Of a stretch of DNA of 64,000 bases, positions 57,146-64,000 are shown piece after piece. The stretch is taken from contig JAGYVD010000003.1 in assembly GCA_021209875.1 (NCBI GenBank), forward strand, positions 310,001-374,000, given 5' to 3'. Made by a program: the position numbers and the translations under genes. Below the pieces are notes generated by a model. It searched no databases and was not told the origin of the DNA. It saw only the letters and a program-made list of their open reading frames with translations. The DNA is from Rosellinia necatrix (Eukaryota > Ascomycota > Sordariomycetes > Xylariales > Xylariaceae). Position 1 is the stretch's first letter; each line of letters begins with the position of its first letter.

Positions 57146-58735
57146 ATGCTACCAAAGACGGGGGTATCGCGTGTGACCGGGACGCGTGTATTCCACCCCC
57201 TCACACCCCCCCGGTCAATCCCACGGAGCCAGGGAAGACCATTCTCCTCGTGGCAAGACCCCCCTCCAACATCAAACTACGGCAGAGCGGCGAGATACAC
57301 CGCGTTCGGCGGCGTCCCGGCCGCCGCCCTGTTGTACTACTGGTGGCGAGCGGGGCCGCCCCCGCACGACCGGGTCCCGCACCTCGACGCCCCGCCGACG
57401 GCACGCCTGGCCGCCCCGCTGGGCCCGTCGCGCGCCCAGGTGACGGACATGCTCCTCAAGGACGCGTACTCGGTGCAGGTGCGCGGCGTGCCGGGGGTGG
57501 TGCGCTACGACGGCACCGGGCTGGCGACGAGCAGCCCGCGGCGGGGGCGGTGGACGCACGGGTCGTTCGACTCGCCGCGGGGCGACGGCGGCCGCTGGAT
57601 GGCGTGGGGCCTCTTCGACGGGGTCCGGGGCTGGCAGGCGGCGGAGCTGCTGTCGCGGCGGCTCGTGCCCTTCGTGCGCCACGCCCTGGACCAGGCCGCC
57701 GTGGCGGGCGACGACGACGACGGGACTGCCGCGTTCGACGACGGGACTGCCACGTTCGACGAGGCTGCCGCGCTCGACGGGACCATGCCAGACAACCTCG
57801 ACGAGACCATGTCAGACAGCCAGGTGCAGCGCGCCGTCCGGGACGCGTTCGCCGGCCTCGACGACGCGATCATGGGGGCGGGCCTGGGCGTCGGCCTCGA
57901 CGAGGACACCGCCGAGGAGGAGCCGCTGCAGGACAAGCTGAAGCGGCTGGAGCCCTGCTACACCGGGTCGTGTGCGCTGCTGTCTCTCTACGACCCCGCC
58001 GCGCGCAAGCTGCACGTCGCGTGCGCCGGCAACTCGAGGGCCGTGCTCGCGCAGCTGGGCCCGGACCACCGCTGGCACGCGTCCCTGCTGTCCGCCGACC
58101 CGGCCGACGCCGACCCGGAGGAGGCCGCCAGGCGGCGGGCCGAGGCGCGCACCCCGGCGAGGAGTGGCTGGTCAAGGACGGGCGGGCGGTCACGCCGGAG
58201 CCGCCGCGGGCGTTCGGCGACGGCCGGTGGAAGTGGCCCATGGACGCGCAGCTGGGGCTGATGCGGCGGTTCGCCGGCCCGCCGCCCCTGGCGCCGCGGT
58301 CGGCGGAGGCGTTCCGGACGCCGCCGTACGTGACGGCCGACCCGGTCGTCACGAGCACCGAGATCGACCCGGGCAGGCCGTCCTTCCTGATCATGGCGTC
58401 GGCCGGCCTGTGGAGGCTCCTCACGTGCGAGGGCGCCGTCGAGCTGGTGGCCGCGTGGGTGGAGGCGCCGCCCGCGAAGCTGCGGGCGGACAGGATGGCC
58501 CCCCGGCCCGGAGTACGCGCCGCTGGTCGACATCAAGGGGTTGGTACAATCGCTCCGGTGGGACCCGCGCCGGAGGACGACGGTCCAGGACGACAATGCC
58601 GCCGCGCACCTGGTGCGCAACGCCCTCGGCGGCAACCATCATGAGATGGTCGCCACGCTGCTCGCCTTCGATATTCCGCTTTCCCAAGTTCTACGACGGG
58701 ACATGGCCGTGCAGGTGGTCTTCTTCAACTCATAA
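57146..58735 (+). pseudogene. PP2C / pyruvate dehydrogenase phosphatase-like gene, frameshifted
   Basis: Mitochondrial PP2C-type phosphatases dephosphorylate targets such as pyruvate dehydrogenase. From the ATG at 57146 the frame has an RPFSSWQ-containing presequence, one hydrophobic segment (PAAALLYYWW), and the PP2C core. The conserved RAFGDGRWKWPMD is one frame away: a base appears lost near 58150, and a base gained in the C run near 58499-58512 returns to the first frame for DDNAAAHLVRNALGGNHHEM to the stop at 58735. Catalytic motifs are degraded: FDGVRGW for FDGHxGW, AGNSRAV for AGDSRAV, and ASAGLWR for ASDGLWD. An Asp-rich insert with internal repeats (57712-57775) is unusual. The region is extremely GC-rich. 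It is either a decayed pseudophosphatase paralog or partly a sequencing artefact. Confidence 0.8.
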
Positions 58736-59344
58736 CGGTTGGAACTATGCCATCTTAAGTGCCACAGCATTAGGGGGGGGGGCTGATCCCACCTCGTGAT
58801 CACCTTCTGCTCCCTGCTTTTCGTTTACCCCCAACGCAACATTTGTAATTGGTGTTTTGTTTTTTGTTGTTTTTTTTTCGGCATGTTCCTTACCCTTCAA
58901 GCGCAACGGAGCTAAGAGCCCAAAGGCAGGGAAACTCGGCGCACCCTGGTCTGGGATCTCGGTTTACGAACACTGCTCATAAAGCCGGTGCTTGAAGATG
59001 CGGTGACTGAGTGATTGTCTGTCTGTTTAGCTTCTAGCGGGTTGTTGTACTAGCTTAGGTAGGTTAAATGGAAAAGTTCAATTAGGTAAAGCGTTCGGGT
59101 GACTCATAAATCCTAGGGTGGTGCCTGGTTCAATCTTATCAATCTGATCTTATCAGATCCTTTCTCCTCGTATTGAGCATGTCCTCCTTGTCGGCGCCGA
59201 CGGCCGGCGGAGACCGAAATGCCCGGATGTAAGAGGGTTGAGCATAAAAAAGCCGGTAGTGTGGCTCTTATTAACATAGAGAACTCGCTACGATCATGAA
59301 ACCATTCCGATTCTCTACGTGAATCACCCCCCTATCCTGTAACG
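58736..59344. other. Intergenic
   Basis: Includes G-rich and T-rich homopolymers (58771-58781 and about 58857-58878). No gene seen. It should contain the GNAT gene's promoter. Confidence 0.5.
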
Positions 59345-60043
59345 ATGTCCCAGCCCAAGATGAGCACCATGGTAGACGCCATCGCGTCCGCCTTCCGCTC
59401 CGAGAGGCTCACATACCGCGCCATCGAAGACAACGAAGCGGACAAGGACTTCGTGTTCGCGCACCTCTCGGACCCGGTGACGTTCGCCTTGTCAAACCCG
59501 GCGATGCACCGCCCCGTCAGCAAGAAGGCCAGCGACGAGAAGACGGCGACAGGGATCCGCGACGCCCTGCTCGCAGTGATGATGTGCGTCGCGGACGACT
59601 CCCCCGGCGCGCACCCCGAGCCCATCGGGTGCCTGTGGATTAGGGAGGCACCGGTGTACCAGCGCCGCGGCATCCTCAGCATCCAGGTCTCGCCGGCGCA
59701 TCAGGTCCGTAGTAATTCTCCTGTCTCGCCCCTCTGACCTTCATTCATAATGCGGAAGTAGAATGGATTGCTAACACGGGGTGGCGCGGAACAGAACAAG
59801 GGCTACGGCTTCGAGGCCGTCAACTGGGCCATGGACTGGGCATTCAAATGGGGCGGGCTCCACAGCCTGGCGTTGGGCGCGTCCTTGTATAACGAGCGGG
59901 CCGTGGCTGTGTATAAGAAAGCCGGGTTCAAGCAGGAGGGCGTCAGTAGGGAGGCTGTGTACAGGGATCGGAAGTGGCTTGACACGGTTCAGTTGGCGAT
60001 TCTTGAGCATGAGTGGGAAGCATTAAGGGGCATCAACCAGTAA
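59345..60043 (+). CDS. GNAT-family N-acetyltransferase
   Basis: Transfers an acetyl group from acetyl-CoA to an amine. Two exons, 59345-59704 and 59795-60043, give 202 residues (intron 59705-59794, donor GTCCGT, acceptor CAG). Splicing joins SIQVSPAHQ to NKGYGFEAVNWAMDWAF, creating the acetyl-CoA pyrophosphate loop Q-N-K-G-Y-G and the following helix. SLYNERAVAVYKKAGFKQEG is the typical RimJ/RimL-like motif 'N-x-x-A-x-x-x-Y-x-K-x-G-F'. The early segment RLTYRAIEDNEADKDFVFAH fits the same subfamily. The substrate cannot be set. The gene looks intact, GC-rich in exon 1 like its PP2C-like neighbour. Confidence 0.9.
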
Positions 60044-62567
60044 CTGAACGTGGCTTTGAAATGATCATGCTGGGCTCGGAGGCGGGGTTATGGTAGCAAG
60101 ATGTGAGTGCAAAAGGTAATGTCGTGGGCGCGAGGTGAGATGACAAATCAGGAGATTGATTAGGATGAGAGAAGAGCTCGTTTATGGGACTTGGTCGACA
60201 CATCTCCCATAAACAAACTGAATACATCTCGCTTATACGCGGGTTCACACGATGCGTTATACTTTGGTCTGGCGTGCCACGACTCTTCCCGAACTTACTC
60301 TACATTTTGAACTAGGCCGCTATGACCGTTCTTCAAATTCTGTGGGGTATGGGGCAGCAAGTGATAGTCATGGACAAGCTTGGCGATCATCGTGAATGCC
60401 TCGGGACCGCTTCCCTGACACATTGCAGAACGTAACATAGCGAAGGTGAGTTGCAAGTGACCAGAGACGATTCTGCGAAGTGGATACAAGACCCGGAAAG
60501 AATAGAACACGAACACGAATGCAACAGAATGGGGCCGCGTAGTCACAGGAAGAAAATTTTGCCTTGGGTAATCCGAGATGGGACGTTGGTATCTTGAAGA
60601 GCCTCATGATGTAACGAAGTACTAATTTAAATCAAGGGGCATAAGCCGGTCCAGCGGTTAGTTGGCTCTCTAGCGCCGGGTGCGCCTTTCTCTCCTCCTC
60701 CTCCTCATCATCATGCCTTCGCCACACCGTATTTCCTCTCGTGGTGCCTCTCGTGGCTCGCATGGGTCCTGCATGGGTTTATGCAAGAGCGCTTCCTAGA
60801 TGAATGGGAGGCATCTTTGCAGGGATCCCATCATTAGACCGAGCAATGGAAGGCAGTTTCTTGCGAGACGCTCAGGCTTGCAGGGTGGAGAACTGAAGTC
60901 TCTCGGGTGTAGAATGCGGTTTATTTCCGATAAGGCTGAGATTGGGGGACAAACATATGTGTGTGTGTGTGGATGTGTGGATGTATGTGTCTATAACCAA
61001 TGTACATTGGTTGGTGGGTGGAGGCGTTATCCTCCCCTTGACCCTAGTGTTCATCTCGTTTTGACCCCTAGTAACCTAGTTGATCAAGCAGGGAATAGGT
61101 ATCTAGTCCTGCGTCACATTCACATCTTGGGCCAATCGGCTACAATGTGGTCAGATACTCAGGCAGCATTGCCAAAATTAAGGCTTGTAAACGGCGTGGC
61201 TTGATGACCAAAACGGTTGATCAATTCCTAAACCGTGTAAGATATACCAAAGCACAAAATCCTGCCGAGCTTCTAGTTATTATATGTGGAGCTAGCGAAA
61301 GATCGAAAATGGTTCGCAAATGCGCCGCAAGTATGCCGCTTGAGACCAAACATACATTAAGCATAAGTTACATGTTTTATGTCGTGCACTAGCAGAGAAA
61401 CAGGTTGCACCAGTGATCAACACCTTCATGCATATTATATGCATATTATATGCATATCATCAAGGAACGTTCTATTCATTGGCTAGCGACAAGTAGGGTA
61501 ACCTGTAGCTGTACATAAGTGTGCATTTAGCCAATCCTACCCCAAGAAACGTGGTATCTACAATCATGCCACGCCTGTGTCTTGGTCACCAGGTGACAGT
61601 TTCCAAAACTCCAAAACGGTCATAGTGGTTCTCTGTGGTCAGACCAGAGCTAGACTAAACTTCCATATGGACATCAGATGTAATTCCTCCTCGCTCTACT
61701 GGGCTAGTCTAGACCGCGTCGATACACGTGTGCTCCAGCTCGCTACCAACAATTTGTCTCCCCGGCTGGCGAAGTGGATGTCTTGACAACAGTCGGTGTA
61801 TCGATTGGGTTTAGACGACTTGCGACGCCTTGCCCAATAGAGCAACAGCAATTCGGCTGTTTGCTCAGAATGTCGAGACATGTCGAGACATGTCACGTTG
61901 TTTTAAGGGTATGTCCGACCACAATCATAAGCGCATAGCTGCAGATGACATACACAGGTAGGTACCCGGTTGACAACCTTTTGAACGTGATGCGACAGTG
62001 CTGTTGTTCTAGTCCACGATAGGGTGTGGGGTTCTTATTCTTGCCTCGGTCTTATTCCAGTATATCTGCAGGCTGTGATGTCCGAGCCTCCAATGGTTAT
62101 TACCAAGCCGCCGTCTCAGCAAGGGACCAGCATCATGCTAGATCAATCATTCGTGAGATGCCAGAAAAGCTGGGTAAGAAAATAAGGCAATGCGCTACGT
62201 CTCGTTGCTTGCGGAGGGAAGGCTTAAGGCATTGAACCACGATCCATGTTCATCATTCGAATCCTGTTAATCATAATCATTTGTTGGGGGCTGAAAATGA
62301 AGATGCGGGTCACTGGGCTCCAAGATCAGAACATGAGTCACGACTGGCTGTACACAGAACGGCCGAGATATCTCTATGATACGGTGCAAGGGTGAGAAAG
62401 TCCAAACATTAAATCACGTTAGCAGAACATTCCGCGCAGGTTTTATCAAATGGTTTTTTCCGCGTCCTATTCAATAATATAAATACATATAATTTGCTTT
62501 AGGGAACACCTCTCGTGGCCGACTGTGGTGTGACGATAGAGCCACACGGCGATAGACACGTTCTGCG
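60044..62567. other. Intergenic
   Basis: No supportable gene. Contains TG-rich (60958-60990) and TCCTCC-type simple repeats (about 60690-60715), and a three-unit repeat of ATATTATATGC near 61427-61461. A short plus frame at 61147-61392 lacks recognisable motifs. Confidence 0.45.
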
Positions 62568-64000
62568 ATGGCCTCTCCTGGTTTCTCGCCCGACCCCCAA
62601 CAGGGAAATCAACCTCAACCGGAAAGGGGTACATGGAGGTGGCCATGGGAGAAAAACAAGGCCAGCCTTGCCAAAAATTTGGCAAAACAGTTCGACGGCC
62701 AGCGCGGAATGAATCCTGAGCTCAATTATTTTTACAGACCAACCAAACCTACAGACGCCGAACAAGGTCTCCCGACGCACGACAATCTTGACCACTATGG
62801 CGGCTCAGTTACACTCAACGCTGACGGGAGTTATATGTTCCGAGATGCTTTCGGCCAGGAGCACATGAAATATAGTGACGTCGCAGTATATTTGTCGCCT
62901 ACCACTTTCCGGCCCAGGAGACTCGTTGTCCAGTCGGCGGACTATGTGCTCCAGAATAGGCTTTCCGCCGGCGGTGATTGGCGCAGGACGGCGATGAATG
63001 CTGATGTCGCGACAGCCCTCCGTCTTGCCGAATGGGCCCTGAGGCCGTGCCCTAGGTCGCGGATATGGTCCCTAATTATCTGCCCAGCAAAGCTTGTGTC
63101 GGCGTCGCTGGCCATCCAAGTTCTGCTCGCCCTCCCACTCACGTCATCGTGGAACGACGACCCTATCGCGGAGAAATACACCGATTTCCCCGGCTACCAT
63201 TGGCAATGGCCCAAACATACCATCAACCCACTAGACAAGAGCCCTAACTCTATAATAAAGACTGCGGACTCGGAGACGCGCCCTTCGAACCGAACGAGAA
63301 TCATACGCCCACGAAAGCTATACGTCCTTCAACCCGACGGAAACTGGAAGGTCGTCGACAACCCGCCGAACAACCTTCAGTACGTATTCATCAGTTATGC
63401 TGCGGGGTCGTTCAGGGTGGGCGATGACAAGGGACATGACCTTGTGCGGACCATGGCTCAAGAAGCAACCCTGCGAGCAAACTGCACTGCCTGCTGGATG
63501 GATACCGACTGCATCGACCAAAACAACGGATACCAAAAAGACGCTGACATTTACCGCATGTGCGATGTGATCCGCGGCAGCAAGAAGGTCGTCGTCATTC
63601 TCCCCGACGACCGCGCCGAGACAAGAAAGTTCTGGGGGTCGCGGATGTGGACTCTTCCGGAAGCGCTGCTGGGGCCCGGGCTGATGATCGACTTCCTATC
63701 ACGAGACGGGGGTCAGTACAGGGAGAGGACGCTCTCGCTCGTCGAAATGACGGGCGAGATATGGGACGACCGCGAATACTCGGAAGTCAGCGGGACGCCG
63801 ACGCGGCTGCTCGCGGAGCACTTCGCCGGCGAGCTGACGCTAAGCCGCATCGAGCTCTTCGTGACGGCGGTGGAGGCGTGCTACTACCGGTCGCAGCGGT
63901 CGATGCACTACACCATGTTCACGCCGAACGACGTGACGCTGGCGGTGATGGGGCTGCTGCACCACCGGCTCGACCGCGACGACGACGACACGGCCTTCCA
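62568..64000 (+). CDS. HET-like domain protein, partial (runs off the window)
   Basis: The frame is open from ATG 62568 (with an in-frame TAG at 62553-62555 upstream) to the window end, at least 477 residues, so the stop and possible further exons lie outside. The N-terminal 250 residues are hydrophilic with no family match. From about residue 275 a HET-like domain appears: NLQYVFISYAAGSFR (in place of YxxLSYxWG), CTACWMDTDCIDQNN, DIYRMCDVIRGSKKVVVILP and FWGSRMWTLPEALL (in place of RGWTLQE). It belongs to the divergent HET branch found in fungal non-self-recognition proteins. It is GC-rich toward the end, with no stops or frameshifts seen. It is the third HET-type gene in this window. Confidence 0.85.
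   Translation, partial: MASPGFSPDPQQGNQPQPERGTWRWPWEKNKASLAKNLAKQFDGQRGMNPELNYFYRPTKPTDAEQGLPTHDNLDHYGGSVTLNADGSYMFRDAFGQEHMKYSDVAVYLSPTTFRPRRLVVQSADYVLQNRLSAGGDWRRTAMNADVATALRLAEWALRPCPRSRIWSLIICPAKLVSASLAIQVLLALPLTSSWNDDPIAEKYTDFPGYHWQWPKHTINPLDKSPNSIIKTADSETRPSNRTRIIRPRKLYVLQPDGNWKVVDNPPNNLQYVFISYAAGSFRVGDDKGHDLVRTMAQEATLRANCTACWMDTDCIDQNNGYQKDADIYRMCDVIRGSKKVVVILPDDRAETRKFWGSRMWTLPEALLGPGLMIDFLSRDGGQYRERTLSLVEMTGEIWDDREYSEVSGTPTRLLAEHFAGELTLSRIELFVTAVEACYYRSQRSMHYTMFTPNDVTLAVMGLLHHRLDRDDDDTAF

Noticed and set aside
57972..58799. Arg-rich frame of 275 codons in the PP2C region
   Set aside because: A GC-rich third frame that lacks PP2C motifs, while the other two frames carry them.
62240..62270. 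TTCGAATCC-like string suggestive of a tRNA T-loop
   Set aside because: No matching stem arms or acceptor pairing could be found around it.

Overview
This window looks like nuclear DNA of a filamentous ascomycete (Pezizomycotina, probably Sordariomycetes; the class is an inference from protein families). Many genes are split by short GT-AG introns of about 45-200 nt, several with CTAAC-like branch sites. Typical families are HET-domain proteins, Zn2Cys6 and DHA2-MFS proteins, pisatin-demethylase-type P450s, Fig1, ERG8 and ESF2. Several broken genes carry C:G-to-T:A changes in CpA context, as expected of repeat-induced point mutation (RIP). All splice models were made by eye and checked only for reading-frame arithmetic and family fit.

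Layout. 0.4-2.2 kb: phosphomevalonate kinase (ERG8). 4.8-6.0 kb: broken HET-domain gene. 8.7-11.6 kb: intact single-exon HET / coiled-coil / ankyrin protein with almost identical ankyrin units. 12.3-13.0 kb: small ISG12-like membrane protein. 15.0-15.6 kb: fragment of an FTA2/kinase-like gene. 15.9-26.8 kb: a compact accessory block with a cysteine-synthase-fold enzyme fused to rhodanese, a divergent 14-TM MFS transporter, a fructosamine-3-kinase-like gene stopped by one nonsense codon, and a Zn2Cys6 regulator. 27.5-28.3 kb: C2H2 protein with an 18-bp coding minisatellite. 30.1-31.4 kb: small unidentified spliced gene. 33.0-38.0 kb: conserved island of aldehyde dehydrogenase, ESF2 and Fig1.

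38.6-52.3 kb is a gene graveyard. It holds an ankyrin/CorA-like pseudogene, a ferroportin remnant directly joined to a ferric-reductase remnant, a P450 relic, dispersed repeat fragments, one apparently intact small membrane-protein gene, and a methyltransferase killed by two RIP-type stops. An intact P450 (52.4-54.2 kb) follows immediately after a repeat copy. 57.1-60.0 kb holds a very GC-rich PP2C-like gene with two compensating frameshifts and lost catalytic residues, then a GNAT acetyltransferase. The window ends inside a third HET-like gene (62.6 kb onward).

How it fits together: housekeeping genes sit in islands between rapidly changing non-self-recognition genes and decaying metabolic genes. 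The most interesting candidates for new biology are the synthase-rhodanese/MFS/regulator block and the HET-ankyrin receptor-like gene.
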